Shown: positions 28,501 to 36,387 of the stretch, piece after piece
Layout: every line of letters begins with the position of its first letter
Numbering within the stretch: position 1 is the first letter of the stretch
Source: UBA1181 sp045639525
GTDB lineage: Bacteria; Bacteroidota; Bacteroidia; Bacteroidales; Paludibacteraceae
DNA: 64,000 bases
Direction: 5' to 3'
NCBI GenBank assembly: GCA_045639525.1
Contig: JAZUDI010000079.1
Location: 1-64,000 of the forward strand
Translations under genes and position numbers: made by a program
The notes under the pieces: model-generated
The model's input: only the letters and a program-made list of their open reading frames with translations
The model's database searches: none
Told to the model about the DNA's origin: nothing

Positions 28501-30802
28501 CACGCAAAATCACAGCACCAGAAATCTTATTGGTCACAACTCCAACATTGACAATAGATCCCTCTATCTTCACGGAATACAAGACCTCCTCATCAGCCAA
28601 CGAACCATCGGAAATCGTCCAGGAATTCATCGTCAATGCAGTTCGATCATATTCTCTGGTTTTGCTTCTAGCCAGCAATGAAATCTTTCGTTTGCTCACC
28701 ACCAAGGATCCCCTCTTCATCACCGTGTCGTAAAGACAAGTGACATCCTTCTCGCCTCGCAAGATTTGGAAAGACTTCACCACATTCTCCACGCTACCGC
28801 TCTCCGTGATCGTTCCCTCGATCTTCACATTGGCAACTCTATCACCCTCCTCAAGCAGACCTATCACCTCATATCGATGCTGTTCCAAAGGCTCCCCGTC
28901 GTAAACCTTCGAGGAGTCGGCCGCCTTTACGGTAATTGTTTGCGTCAATTGGGCAATATTCACCGAAACTGACTTCTGGCAGCCATTAGCATCCTTGATC
29001 GTCAATTTGTACATGCCATCGGCCAAGTCGGTCAGATCAACCTCGCTAACCTCTTCGCTACCCACCAGGAGATCATCCCTTGTCCAAGTCAACTGATAAG
29101 GCGCCGTGCCGCCCTGAATCGTTCCCTTGATTTCTCCGTCCGCCACACCGAAACAGTTCGCTTCAGCAGATGCGACAGTTAGTTTCAACGGTTGAGGAAC
29201 TATAACAAGCACAGAGGTATCTATTTGATTTCCGCAATAATCTGAAACAGTGATTTTTACGACAACATTCTCGCTGATGGCAGATCCTGCCACAGGCTCT
29301 TGAATAATCTCCCAATCATACGAACCATCCGCTAACGATGAAAGGAGTGTTCCCTTAAAATCAGGAACCGAAAAAAGACATTGCGTCACATCCGCGCGCT
29401 GTGTCAAAGGCAATTCCCCCACGACAACCGGCATCTTCGGATTACCGCCTGAATAGGTGATCACGAGCGGAGAAAGCTTTGATTCATTATTTGCCGCATC
29501 GCGAACCGTATAGGAGGCCTTTACCTCCCAATCACAGTTATGACGTTTCACGAACTCCATCGTGCTATCCACCAACACTTCACTACAATCGTCAATAAAC
29601 AAAGCGGCGATTTCTTCAACAGAAGGGAAATCCGGGATTTTATCGAGATTAACCATTTCCCCCGCCCGATCGGCAGGAAGGAATTGGCCCGGCCTTAACA
29701 CTGGCGCCCGATGATCCTTATACCCCACATCACCACAACGACTGCGATACTCAGAAGCACCGATATCAATCTTTCCTCCCTCAACACGAGCCTCTCCGAA
29801 ATAGTCGTACAGATCAAAATGGCCTTGTGCCACACGATCCTGATAAGGCTGATTATTACCCTTGTCGATACAAGGAGAGGTGGACATCAATGTGTAATCA
29901 TCGTAAAGATGAGGATCTTCAGTCATACAATCCGCAGGGAGGGTTCCCGAAATGATGATTTCTCCTCCATTATGGTATATGATATTATTATGCACAAGGC
30001 AACTTCCCGCCGCATAGAGATTGGCGCCATTCTCCACAACCGTGGAGTTGATGAGTGTACCACCCACCCGATCACCTGCATTTGCCTTTAATACCCGAAT
30101 CGCAAAGGCAGTTGAAGAGGCTCCAGAGGTAGAAATATGGTTATTCGCCACTATGGAATTGACCATGGTAGAACTTTTCAGAGACACCAATGTGGCATCA
30201 CCCTCCGCACTCACTTCGTTATCAATAATTTTAGTGGAAGCAATTGTCGCATCCACCAAATCGAACATCGCTAAACCAGTTTGAACAGAACTATTCTGTC
30301 GGAAAATACCGCCAGATATTTTAGACCACGCTACTTGAGCCAAACAACCACACTGAAAACCTTGCACAATGGTCTTATCGTCTAACTTTAAATAGGAACC
30401 TTCACTGCTATTTTTGTCTAACACAAAAATAGGGAAGTCCGCAAAACCCAACTGAGATCCGTCAATAACAACATTCTCCATGAGGAGATAAGCATCCGTA
30501 AGCCTTAAGGAAGAGGCACCCTCTTTATAGTAAAGCGTATAACCATTTCCACGAAGGGTGACATTTTTGGCGGTAAAATGAGCGAAGGGGAAATCCACAT
30601 CCATATCGGAATCCAGTTCCAAGACATCATTGTCCTGCAATTGGGAATTACCTACCCCCAACAAGTCAGAGAGATGCTCGTAAGTTTCACCCGTCCTCAC
30701 CAATCGAACGCCCGCAAAGGCCGTATTAGCAAGAAGGAAGAGGGTGAACAGAATACAAAACCGACTACCCAACCATTCGTTTTTAAAGAGTTTTCTCCAC
30801 AT
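22556..30802 (-). CDS. Giant T9SS-secreted adhesin-like protein (SprB, MBG and InlB-type repeats, Por tail)
   Basis: This is a 2,748-aa surface protein. From N to C terminus: a signal peptide (to about residue 30); a beta-helix-like region (about 35-350); Ig/HYR-like segments; one SprB-type repeat (about 537-614, ADGEIKGTIQGGTAPYQLTW); MBG-like YDG domains (about 620-789); ten tandem 87-residue repeats (about 789-1662); more MBG-like YDG domains (to about 2005); about ten InlB/Listeria-Bacteroides-type repeats with F-x-G-W cores (about 2010-2690); and a Por sorting tail ending KKILVK. No catalytic motif is visible. Its own promoter and terminator suggest a single-gene transcript. It lies next to the cellulose locus, so attachment to plant fibre or to other cells is plausible but not shown. 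Confidence 0.9.
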   Translation of the reverse strand: MWRKLFKNEWLGSRFCILFTLFLLANTAFAGVRLVRTGETYEHLSDLLGVGNSQLQDNDVLELDSDMDVDFPFAHFTAKNVTLRGNGYTLYYKEGASSLRLTDAYLLMENVVIDGSQLGFADFPIFVLDKNSSEGSYLKLDDKTIVQGFQCGCLAQVAWSKISGGIFRQNSSVQTGLAMFDLVDATIASTKIIDNEVSAEGDATLVSLKSSTMVNSIVANNHISTSGASSTAFAIRVLKANAGDRVGGTLINSTVVENGANLYAAGSCLVHNNIIYHNGGEIIISGTLPADCMTEDPHLYDDYTLMSTSPCIDKGNNQPYQDRVAQGHFDLYDYFGEARVEGGKIDIGASEYRSRCGDVGYKDHRAPVLRPGQFLPADRAGEMVNLDKIPDFPSVEEIAALFIDDCSEVLVDSTMEFVKRHNCDWEVKASYTVRDAANNESKLSPLVITYSGGNPKMPVVVGELPLTQRADVTQCLFSVPDFKGTLLSSLADGSYDWEIIQEPVAGSAISENVVVKITVSDYCGNQIDTSVLVIVPQPLKLTVASAEANCFGVADGEIKGTIQGGTAPYQLTWTRDDLLVGSEEVSEVDLTDLADGMYKLTIKDANGCQKSVSVNIAQLTQTITVKAADSSKVYDGEPLEQHRYEVIGLLEEGDRVANVKIEGTITESGSVENVVKSFQILRGEKDVTCLYDTVMKRGSLVVSKRKISLLARSKTREYDRTALTMNSWTISDGSLADEEVLYSVKIEGSIVNVGVVTNKISGAVILRGEQDVTSNYDIDYKDGRLEVLPKIVKVTVKGETKEVAYSGVAQKLTGYKWSASTALYQAADFSYAGDSIAAGIGIGTYQMKLSEDQFTNNNQNFSVTFEVEDGWLKIDPLAVTVTITGHTRTAIYNGFVQDTTGYEWRANSTLYQATDFSYAGDSLAAGKEIGTYQMKLSEDQFTNKNQNFSVTFEVEDGWLKIDPLAVTVTITGHTRTAIYNGFVQDTTGYEWRANSILYQAADFSYAGDSIAAGIEIGTYQMKLSEDQFTNNNQNFSVTFEVEDGWLKIDPLAVTVSITGHTKTTIYNGEEQDTTGYEWRANTVLYQAADFSYEGDSLATGKEIGTYQMNLSEDQFTNKNQNFSVTFEVADGWLKIDPLAVKVSITGHTKTTIYNGEEQDTTGYEWSANSTLYQATDFSYASDSLAVGKEIGTYAMNLKKENFTNNNDNYTVTFEVEDGWLKIDPLAVKVSIAGHTRTTIYNGTSQDTTGYEWSANSTLYQATDFSYAGDSLAVGKEIGTYQMYLTKDQFTNKNDNYDVTFEVSDGWLKIDPLAVKVSIAGHTRTTIYNGTSQDTTGYEWSANSTLYQAADFSYAGDSLAVGKEIGTYQMNLAKEQFTNNNKNFTVTFEVSDGWLKINPLAVKVSITGHTKTTIYNGEEQDTTGYEWSANSTLYQATDFSYASDSTAKGTEIGTYQMNLAKEQFTNKNQNYNVTFEVADGWLKIDPLEVKVTIAGHTKTTIYNGEEQDTTGYEWSANTKLYQVADFSYAGDSIVVGINVGTYNMSLQEEHFSNVNPNFEVVFTLLSDGKLEITPLDLSVDIVGHTKVVAYSGVVQKVTGYDWTASTSLYKKEDFSYVGDSLASGVTLGTYPMELEPAQFSNQNPNFGEVLFRVVTDGYLQITPIATPITITANSSKSVYDGSPFSDDGFKYTRNVLVAGDVLKAVVEGTIKNVGEIANVVTSYRVVRVDATTKEEVDVTENYTFSEPENGKLTVTKRDVLLRSASDTKVYDGKALTNSLVEVVGDLTMEGFVFGEGAAYDVTGSITEVGSTDNLFTYRLRSNTLAENYNIRVEYGTLTVTLVENEIVITANSQSKLYDGKPLTDPGFTFTPNVLAKGDVIEATVVGEVTAVGTATNRVERYKVVRGELDVTKNYTFGESKEGTLTVTPRQVILTSATDHKPYDRQPLVNGLVEVGGDGFAQGEGATFQVTGSITEEGSVENDFTYTLAENTASTNYLIQSVTGILTVTPRPTAIVLDYGYAVKPDTLVGYADKAFESPADPLRKGYAFESWKPALPALLPLDTLRSVAQWRLLEYTVALDTFGQISYTVEDRATIDLADYTPSRIGYDFTGWVDEKGYSVDHVNTSEARSIALKATWRMANYAIHYLSAGKEWKQVPMTYGETIAPVAQPVRNGYLFKGWIPALPTTMPNKDLTVEADWEIIHYSLMLMDEGRDAGTLSYTVEDDDFYLDKLTDRSGQAFSGWTMAGELLDYDEVSGQYIFHPSEVASDAILEATWTIVSNEFTIDFYVDGAKYKTLRLMAGANTASYIATVRDPRDKAGYRFGGWDLDLPEEMPRKNLEVSAVWKPISYKLILLNEQGVETYLTNYTIEDEVLLPNFEDLEGKREFLGWTDGKNYYKEFDPSKFLKDVELVEAWKLKTFQVIYFVSGKEYARDTFHVGDSIMKIPDPEDYIEGYAFSGWSETPTYMPTEDVKVTSYYELGGYTLTYKSEGKVVKSVRYLYQAPISPSRGISKYGYEFKYWAGVPSNMPGRDIEVEAVYDVATYRLVLRDGTEVIDSLHYTIYDEDIKLPVLEARGRVFRGWYDGTKTITTVKKGSYASNMDLVANWTYINYTLIFMVEGVEYKKKNTMRCGDEISLPKEPTKEGAEFIRWEGMPADGLMPDDDLILTAVFSTQVGETLVTQSPTVELYSADLAIHILRAEGKSVTVMDLNGLVLFEGKSSVEDYVVPVRRHGLYLVRVGQEIKKILVK
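25815..28435 (-). repeat. Ten tandem 261-bp coding repeats inside the giant surface protein
   Basis: The units are about 261 bp (87 codons) and in phase. Each encodes a section with GHT(K/R)T-x-IYNG, QDTTGYEW, LYQA-x-DFSY, IGTYQM, FTN-x-N and DGWLKIDPLA. The central eight units are very close in DNA sequence, with long identical blocks, while the first and last are diverged. This suggests recent expansion or gene conversion in the middle. Copy number could vary between cells and is prone to assembly error. Confidence 0.9.
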
Positions 30803-30816
30803 AATTTATCAAAGCG

Positions 30817-30849
30817 CAAAATTATTAATTTTTGTTGGATAAGTAACAA
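30817..30849 (-). promoter_or_regulatory. Promoter of the giant surface protein gene
   Basis: The minus strand has TTTG (30849-30846), a 21-nt spacer and TAATTTTG (30824-30817), 15 nt before the start codon. It is a good Bacteroidetes-type match, implying a very short leader. Confidence 0.6.
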
Positions 30850-30911
30850 AAGGAACGCAAAAAAAAATGTTGTAGAGCATGAAACCCTTCCAATCACAAA
30901 ACAGACGATAC

Positions 30912-30941
30912 AAAAAAAGGGCGCACCCTAAGGCACGCCCT
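30912..30941 (-). terminator. Intrinsic terminator of the secreted GH5 gene
   Basis: The minus strand has stem GGGCGTGCC/GGTGCGCCC (two G-U pairs), a 4-nt loop and seven T, 43 nt past the stop. Confidence 0.8.
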
Positions 30942-30983
30942 CATTTATGTTAGGAACTTATCGTTCCAAAATCATTCAATTAA

Positions 30984-33134
30984 TTACTTAACGATGATTC
31001 TTGCAACTGCAGCGTTGTCAGCTGAAACAACTTGTACGTTGTAGATACCAGCTGAAAGGCCTGGGTTAACAGTTGTAGTTCCCTCGATGCTAGTTGAGTA
31101 AACTGTAGCACCAGCCAAGTTAGAAACAACTACTTGAGCCTTACCCTCAGCAACAACTGTGAACTCACCGTCCTCAACAACTGAAGGGTAAACCACGATG
31201 GCAGCACCCTCAGCAGAAGCGTCAGAAACGCTAGTCTCAACCTCTACAGGATATCCCTCGCCAGTCCAAGGCTTAGCGTAAGTGAAACGAAGAGATGCCA
31301 ACTCACCTTGGAAACCGTTAGCGAACATCAACTTAACCACGTGAGTACCTGCCTCCTTGAAGAGGATACCGTGGTTAGCCTTCTTGGTACCAGTGTTGTT
31401 AGAAGCACATGGAGTCCAAGCATGGTTTGATGACACTTGTTTATTACCTTTTTCATCTGGCGTAAGATCATCTTCACTAACTTTGTATGGAGCGAACTCG
31501 TCCTTTTCAATAGCTTTCTCCTTAGTCTCAGAAGAAGCATCGATATCCACCATGAAGGTTTGGCTTGCGTGGTCAATCAATGACATAGCGAAAGAAGCAC
31601 GAGCTGTGTAAGAAAGTTTACCTGTCTTCTCATCCATGTTAGCCTCACCATAACCTACGTTACCAGCAGTCATACACATCTCCAATGAGTAATAACCTGG
31701 ATCCTTCACCTCGAAGGTGTAGTTCAACCACTCACCAGAAGATACCCAAGAAAGACCGGTAGCACCACCCCATGAACCTTCAACCATTTGACTTGTCAAA
31801 TCGACACACTCCCAATTACGGGTGTTACACCATGCACGACCTGCGTAACATTGGATAGATTGACCCGGCTTGTTTCCTGTTTCATGGTCGAAGTTATCAA
31901 CCAACATCAATGGGTCATACTCCGTACCCTCCTCGTAGTTCTCTTCAGCGGTGTTGTTTGCATCGAAGTAAGTGATATCCATAGATCCACCTGGCTCCTC
32001 GTCTGCTGCCTTAGGGTTTTGGTCGTAAGCGTCCAAGTTCAATTGCTCCTCTACAGACTTCTTAGACAAAGTGTAAGAAGTACCACCGAATGCAGCACCC
32101 TTGATGATCTCAGGGTTCAACTCACCACCGAGCACACCTACGATGTACTTACCTGAACGTGACAAGTTGTCACCACCAGAACAACCGCTCTTAAAGGTTG
32201 AAGAACCCTCAGCCTTGTTACCGTATGACCAGTTACACCAGCTGACGATTTGTCCAGATCCTCCTTGACCGTTACACATTGCCAAGAATTGGTCAGCAAC
32301 GGTCTCGTTCACATCGTTCCATCTGTCACCATTGTACAACTCTGGTTGAGCGTGAGAAAGACCCCACTCAGAAACGAATACAGGCACCTTAGTGGTAGCA
32401 GGCAAGAACTCAGAGTTCAACAATTGCTTGTGAGCGCCCTCGTTTGCATACAAGTGGAATGCGTACATTACATTCGCCTTGTCAGTTTGAACAAGGTGTC
32501 CACCTTGGATTGTTTGAGAGTTGATGTATTGGTCCCAGTTAGGAGTACCAACGATTACGATAGGCTTAGACTTGTCATATTGAGCGATAGTAGAGATCAC
32601 AGACTCAGCATAAGACTTGATATCACCAGCGCCACAACCACTTGGCTCGTTACACAACTCATAGATGACATGCTTGTAACCCTTGCTAGCAACCTCTTGA
32701 GCTACTTGGCCGAAGAATTGTTGAGCGTCACTAGTGTAGGTCTTAGGGTTACCGCTATTACCAGCAGCCTCCAAGATGTGCCAGTCAACGACGCAGTACA
32801 TTCCGTTTGCCTCAGCAGCAGCCATCAAAGTCTTGATTTGGTCGATGGTGTACTCACCATAACCAGTCTTGAAATACTTAGCGAGACGAACGACATTAGC
32901 ACCCATACCCTTCATTCTTTGGATATCAGTACCACTCTTAACACAGTTCTCATCGTAGTTACCGAAAGAGCTCCAACCTTTCAATTGGACAGCCTTACCA
33001 GTCTTACTACTTGACAATTGTACACCATTCAAAGTGAGGTTACCCCACTCCTCGATGTAATTGTGGCTTGCATCAAACGCATTAGCGAACATGGTAGATG
33101 CAGCCATAGCACAAAGTAAAAATACTTTCTTCAT
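30984..33134 (-). CDS. Secreted GH5 cellulase with CBM6/35-like module and T9SS Por tail
   Basis: This 716-aa enzyme starts at MKKVFLLCAMAASTMFANAF (signal peptide). The GH5 catalytic domain covers about residues 30-345. The acid/base Glu lies in VIYELCNEPSG and the nucleophile Glu in VPVFVSEWGLS, with supporting VVDWHI and YAFHLYA motifs, so a beta-1,4-glucanase is likely. A second module (about 400-625) has SGEWLNYTFEVKDPGYYSLEMCM, typical of CBM6/CBM35-type folds. The last 75 residues are a T9SS type A tail ending ARIIVK. Codon use is strongly biased towards C-ending Asn, Tyr and Phe codons, as in fba, suggesting high expression. It is separated from the symporter upstream by 273 nt and has its own -7 box. 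Confidence 0.92.
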   Translation of the reverse strand: MKKVFLLCAMAASTMFANAFDASHNYIEEWGNLTLNGVQLSSSKTGKAVQLKGWSSFGNYDENCVKSGTDIQRMKGMGANVVRLAKYFKTGYGEYTIDQIKTLMAAAEANGMYCVVDWHILEAAGNSGNPKTYTSDAQQFFGQVAQEVASKGYKHVIYELCNEPSGCGAGDIKSYAESVISTIAQYDKSKPIVIVGTPNWDQYINSQTIQGGHLVQTDKANVMYAFHLYANEGAHKQLLNSEFLPATTKVPVFVSEWGLSHAQPELYNGDRWNDVNETVADQFLAMCNGQGGSGQIVSWCNWSYGNKAEGSSTFKSGCSGGDNLSRSGKYIVGVLGGELNPEIIKGAAFGGTSYTLSKKSVEEQLNLDAYDQNPKAADEEPGGSMDITYFDANNTAEENYEEGTEYDPLMLVDNFDHETGNKPGQSIQCYAGRAWCNTRNWECVDLTSQMVEGSWGGATGLSWVSSGEWLNYTFEVKDPGYYSLEMCMTAGNVGYGEANMDEKTGKLSYTARASFAMSLIDHASQTFMVDIDASSETKEKAIEKDEFAPYKVSEDDLTPDEKGNKQVSSNHAWTPCASNNTGTKKANHGILFKEAGTHVVKLMFANGFQGELASLRFTYAKPWTGEGYPVEVETSVSDASAEGAAIVVYPSVVEDGEFTVVAEGKAQVVVSNLAGATVYSTSIEGTTTVNPGLSAGIYNVQVVSADNAAVARIIVK

Positions 33135-33179
33135 TTGCTTATACAATTAATTAAACATAAAAAATCTAAACTCAGTGCG

Positions 33180-33187
33180 CAAATTTA
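33180..33187 (-). promoter_or_regulatory. Putative -7 box for the secreted GH5 gene
   Basis: The minus strand reads TAAATTTG, a TAnnTTTG match 45 nt before the start codon. No clear -33 box. Confidence 0.45.
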
Positions 33188-33352
33188 GCAAAAGAATTCG
33201 AATGCGAAAACTAAAATTGTTAAAAAAGGAAAATTTGGGGTTATATCCAACCATACGGCAAACATATATCACTAATTCGCGGATTTTTAATGATTTAGCA
33301 CAAAGACGAAAAACCGCACGCTCCCACATTATTCCATACAACATATACAAAG

Positions 33353-33383
33353 AGAAAGGGCATGCCACACCGTGACACACCCT
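33353..33383 (-). terminator. Possible terminator of the first GPH symporter
   Basis: The minus strand has an 8-bp arm AGGGTGTG/CATGCCCT with two G-U pairs and a modest T-rich tail, 25 nt past the stop. Confidence 0.45.
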
Positions 33384-33407
33384 ACTCCTATTAACCTTAA
33401 ATCAAAT

Positions 33408-34853
33408 TCAGGACTTTGCAGCCAACCTTCTCTCCTCCAAAATCTTCGCGTTGCGCTTCACATCCTCTTCAGAGATGTTGTAGAAGAACAAACAGATTAA
33501 AGAGAAGACTGCACTGATGATTGGGAACAATGCGAACACCACCAAAATCATGTGGCGTATGCTATCACTCATGTTGATGTCATTTGCCACATATCCGGCG
33601 CTGGCCAATACCACTCCCGGAATCATAGCCGCCAAGGTGTTACCCAACTTCTGCGCCATGGTGGCAGAAGAGAAAATCATTCCCGTCGCACGACGGCCGG
33701 TCTCCACCTCCGACTTATCCGCAATATCGCCATACATACTCCACATCAGATAGTTGGATGGACCGATGAAGAGCGTGAAGAGAATTTGCAACAAAATAAT
33801 GGTTGCCAAAGACTCTTTTCCAACCACAAGGAAGAGCGCCGAAACGATAGATGCCAAGACAAAGCAGCCGATCCAAGTCATCTTCTTTCCGAACTTATTC
33901 ACAATAAATTTAGAGAGAATGGTCGCTAAGATGGTTACAAAGGCACCAAAAGCGAACATGAAGGCAGAGAATGTCTCCCACGACATCTCAGCTCCGAAAA
34001 AGGTTCCGATTAGTTTGAACGAGAAACCGTCAGCTGACGCAGGATCAACATACATCGTGGCGAGATAATATTTGCAGTAATAATTAATCAACTGGCTGTG
34101 ACAAGTGGTGAAGACCAACATCATAATACCCGCCAAGGTCAACATCACCCAAGGTTTGTTATTCACCAAATCCTTCAGGTCATCCGTGATCTTGTTATTC
34201 TCCTGCTTCACAGGCTCCACGCGCTCCTTGGTGAATGTGGCGGTACAAAACAATAAGACCGCGGCAATCACTGCATAGGCACAAACCACATAGAAGAACG
34301 CCGTCTTCCCTTGAAGATGCAAAGCATCCGAAAGCATCTTTACCGCAGGCAAACAGAATGTACTGGCAAAGAACCATCCGACCTGAGCGAATATGTTACG
34401 AAAGGCGGATGTGGAATCGCGCTCATTGGGATCCGCACTGATGACGCCCAACAAGGCACCATACGGCACATTCACGACTGAATACATCAAACGTAGCAAC
34501 AAGAAAGAGAAGAAGGCATAAACCAGCTTCAAAGTTTGGTTGAAGTCAGGTGTGTAGAAGGTGATGATCGCAACTGCGGCGAAAGGGACAAAACCATAGA
34601 AAATCCAAGGGCGGAAACGTCCCATCTTAAACTTATGCCTATCGGCGACCGCTCCAACTATCACGTCGAAAAAGAGGTCAATCACTGTGACGATAGCCAT
34701 CATAGCAGTCACCGTTCCAATCGGCAAGCCGAAATATTCGGTGTAGAAGAAGGTAGCCATACAGGCCACCAAGTACCAAATAAAATTACATCCCATGTCG
34801 CCCACGCCATAGGATACCTTCTCTAAGAAGGAGAGTTTTTGATTGTTTTCCAT
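33408..34853 (-). CDS. GPH-family sugar:cation symporter (copy 1)
   Basis: This 481-aa inner-membrane carrier has about twelve predicted membrane segments. It belongs to the glycoside-pentoside-hexuronide family of the major facilitator superfamily: YGVGDMGCNFIWYL at the start, the loop DRHKFKMGRFRPWIFYGFVPF, the box LMYSVVNVPYGALLGVISADPNERDSTSAFRN, and a DKSEVETGRRATGMIFSSATMAQKLG box in the second half. It is clearly a paralogue of the symporter at 36592 (the two begin with the same 12 residues). The context of GH5, GH3 and GH94 points to cellobiose or short cello-oligosaccharides, but the substrate cannot be read from sequence. No SusC/SusD is nearby. Confidence 0.9.
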   Translation of the reverse strand: MENNQKLSFLEKVSYGVGDMGCNFIWYLVACMATFFYTEYFGLPIGTVTAMMAIVTVIDLFFDVIVGAVADRHKFKMGRFRPWIFYGFVPFAAVAIITFYTPDFNQTLKLVYAFFSFLLLRLMYSVVNVPYGALLGVISADPNERDSTSAFRNIFAQVGWFFASTFCLPAVKMLSDALHLQGKTAFFYVVCAYAVIAAVLLFCTATFTKERVEPVKQENNKITDDLKDLVNNKPWVMLTLAGIMMLVFTTCHSQLINYYCKYYLATMYVDPASADGFSFKLIGTFFGAEMSWETFSAFMFAFGAFVTILATILSKFIVNKFGKKMTWIGCFVLASIVSALFLVVGKESLATIILLQILFTLFIGPSNYLMWSMYGDIADKSEVETGRRATGMIFSSATMAQKLGNTLAAMIPGVVLASAGYVANDINMSDSIRHMILVVFALFPIISAVFSLICLFFYNISEEDVKRNAKILEERRLAAKS

Positions 34854-34997
34854 AATGATTAGATATTAGAATTAAAACTTAAAGCAACATGTATCTTTCC
34901 CCCTTTACAGAATCAAGAAACACTATTCAAAATAAATGTTAAAAAATGAGAAATACAAACAAAGCGACTGTTTTAATATCATTTTATAGACGGAACG

Positions 34998-35212
34998 GCG
35001 GAATTTATCGACGAATCGGAAACCGAACGCACTTTTACTTGCCTGAAAGGCAATATTTCAGTAACCGATTGCATCGACGAAGGAGATGCTGTCGGTTATA
35101 ACGGAACTCGACGAAGGAGATGCTGTCGGATAAACGGAACTCGGAGAAGATAGCCTGGAAGCAGAGGCGTGACACCCACAAAAAAAGGCCTACCCGAAAG
35201 ATCGGTTAGGCC
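34998..35212. repeat. Direct repeat, copy 1 (between Abi gene and symporter 1)
   Basis: About 180 bp here are nearly identical to 36388-36567. This copy is about 35 bp longer because a segment containing CGACGAAGGAGATGCTGTCGG is duplicated internally (around 35077-35140). The end nearest the Abi gene contains a terminator hairpin. Weaker similarity continues up to the Abi stop codon. Apart from this repeat the 380-nt gap 34854-35234 holds only the symporter 1 leader, in which I see no clear promoter. Confidence 0.92.
35179..35212 (-). terminator. Intrinsic terminator of the Abi gene (part of direct repeat 1)
   Basis: The minus strand has stem GGCCTAACCGA with CGGGTAGGCC, a short loop and seven T, 22 nt after the Abi stop. 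It is the same hairpin as the one behind symporter 2. Confidence 0.8.
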
Positions 35213-35234
35213 CAATATAAGATAGTATAAGAGA

Positions 35235-36146
35235 CTATTTCCAAATAGGCTCCGTCTCCCAACCTTTAGGAAACCCCATAGCCGCAAGATCAATTTCGGG
35301 GAAGTCGACGAATAGTCGTCGGAGTTTTGCAAGCATATCGTTACTTGGGGATATAATATCTAGAAAATACTTGACGATGCAAAGGTTGAAGTATATTCGT
35401 AATTCATCAGTTGGCAGAGTAATCCATGGACGCATCATTCTGTTGGGAATGGTTGCACGAATTGTATTCTGCTTATTCCATACTCTAGCATGATGACAGC
35501 ACGCATTACGTGTAAGAGTTATTATCGTCATCCAGGATTCAAATGGATCGATTTGCAAACCGAAAGACTGCGAGATGCGTTTCTTGATCTTCTTATTCTT
35601 AATGTTCCCATATATGTTAGTGACAACACCCAATGGAAGAATCTCCGCTAGAATCCATGCAGGTGGATAGGGATCAGAATAGGTCTCCCTGAAATGTACA
35701 ATGAAATCCTCACGTGAACGACGCAGTTCCACGTCAACAAGAGACATTGTGCGATTGAACTTGCTCTGATCTACGAAATTGGAAGCATCAGTCATCCAAA
35801 AAGGATTGCCCGTCATTTCACTTGAAATGTTTACTATGGCACACCTTATCGCAACTTCTATTTTCTCAATCTCATTGAAAATAAGAAGGCGAAGCCTCTT
35901 ATCAAACCGGTACAGCATCATCACACGCTCAAACGTTGCATTTGTTTTGTACCTGTGCAAATCTTTTGGAATTCTCAATAGTGGGTACATGTACGCAGAA
36001 AGACGATAGTACCCAATGTGTATCAAATAATGTTCTGCCGATGTAGAATCCACGACAGACAATCCCCGTGATTGAAGCAAAACCACCAAGTCATGCGGGT
36101 TCGTGTATTTTTTGCTGAATGGAGTCGTTGTTGTCATAGTTGTCAT
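35235..36146 (-). CDS. Abi-type (AbiD/AbiF, Abi_2) abortive-infection protein
   Basis: This protein of about 303 aa (start chosen at MTTMTTTTPFSKKYTNP; a methionine three codons later is also possible) matches the Abi_2 family, which includes AbiD and AbiF. Features are the N-terminal KKYTNPHDLVVLLQSRGL and YYRLSAYMYPL, the FERVMMLYRFDKRLRLLIFNEIEKIEVAIR core, DPYPPAWILAEILPLGVVTNIY, and a HEPN-type R-x4-H signature in RNACCHHARVWN. HEPN proteins of this kind are generally RNases that stop phage growth by halting the host. The gene has its own promoter and terminator. It is bracketed by direct repeats and lies between two sugar transporters, so it was probably inserted here. Confidence 0.9.
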   Translation of the reverse strand: MTTMTTTTPFSKKYTNPHDLVVLLQSRGLSVVDSTSAEHYLIHIGYYRLSAYMYPLLRIPKDLHRYKTNATFERVMMLYRFDKRLRLLIFNEIEKIEVAIRCAIVNISSEMTGNPFWMTDASNFVDQSKFNRTMSLVDVELRRSREDFIVHFRETYSDPYPPAWILAEILPLGVVTNIYGNIKNKKIKKRISQSFGLQIDPFESWMTIITLTRNACCHHARVWNKQNTIRATIPNRMMRPWITLPTDELRIYFNLCIVKYFLDIISPSNDMLAKLRRLFVDFPEIDLAAMGFPKGWETEPIWK

Positions 36147-36214
36147 ATATGCAAACAAAAAACACGACCCGCACATTTGAGCATCGCAGAGAGGCTTGGC
36201 GGGTTCTAGTGTTG

Positions 36215-36245
36215 CAAAATTAAAAAGATTTTATTATTCTAGCAA
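36215..36245 (-). promoter_or_regulatory. Promoter of the Abi gene
   Basis: The minus strand has TTG (36245-36243), a 20-nt spacer and TAATTTTG (36222-36215), close to the Bacteroidetes consensus. The leader would be about 60 nt. It lies inside the inserted segment. Confidence 0.65.
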
Positions 36246-36387
36246 TTTTTCCCGAAGAAAATAAATTCAAAAAGGCTAAATTTCCGCAATCAAAATCCCC
36301 AAACTTTAAGTTCTCATGCAAACGTACAGTAGAAAATTCAATGTTCATCTTTAGAAATCCTTAGGTAAAAACTTTTTAAGTTTCTCT

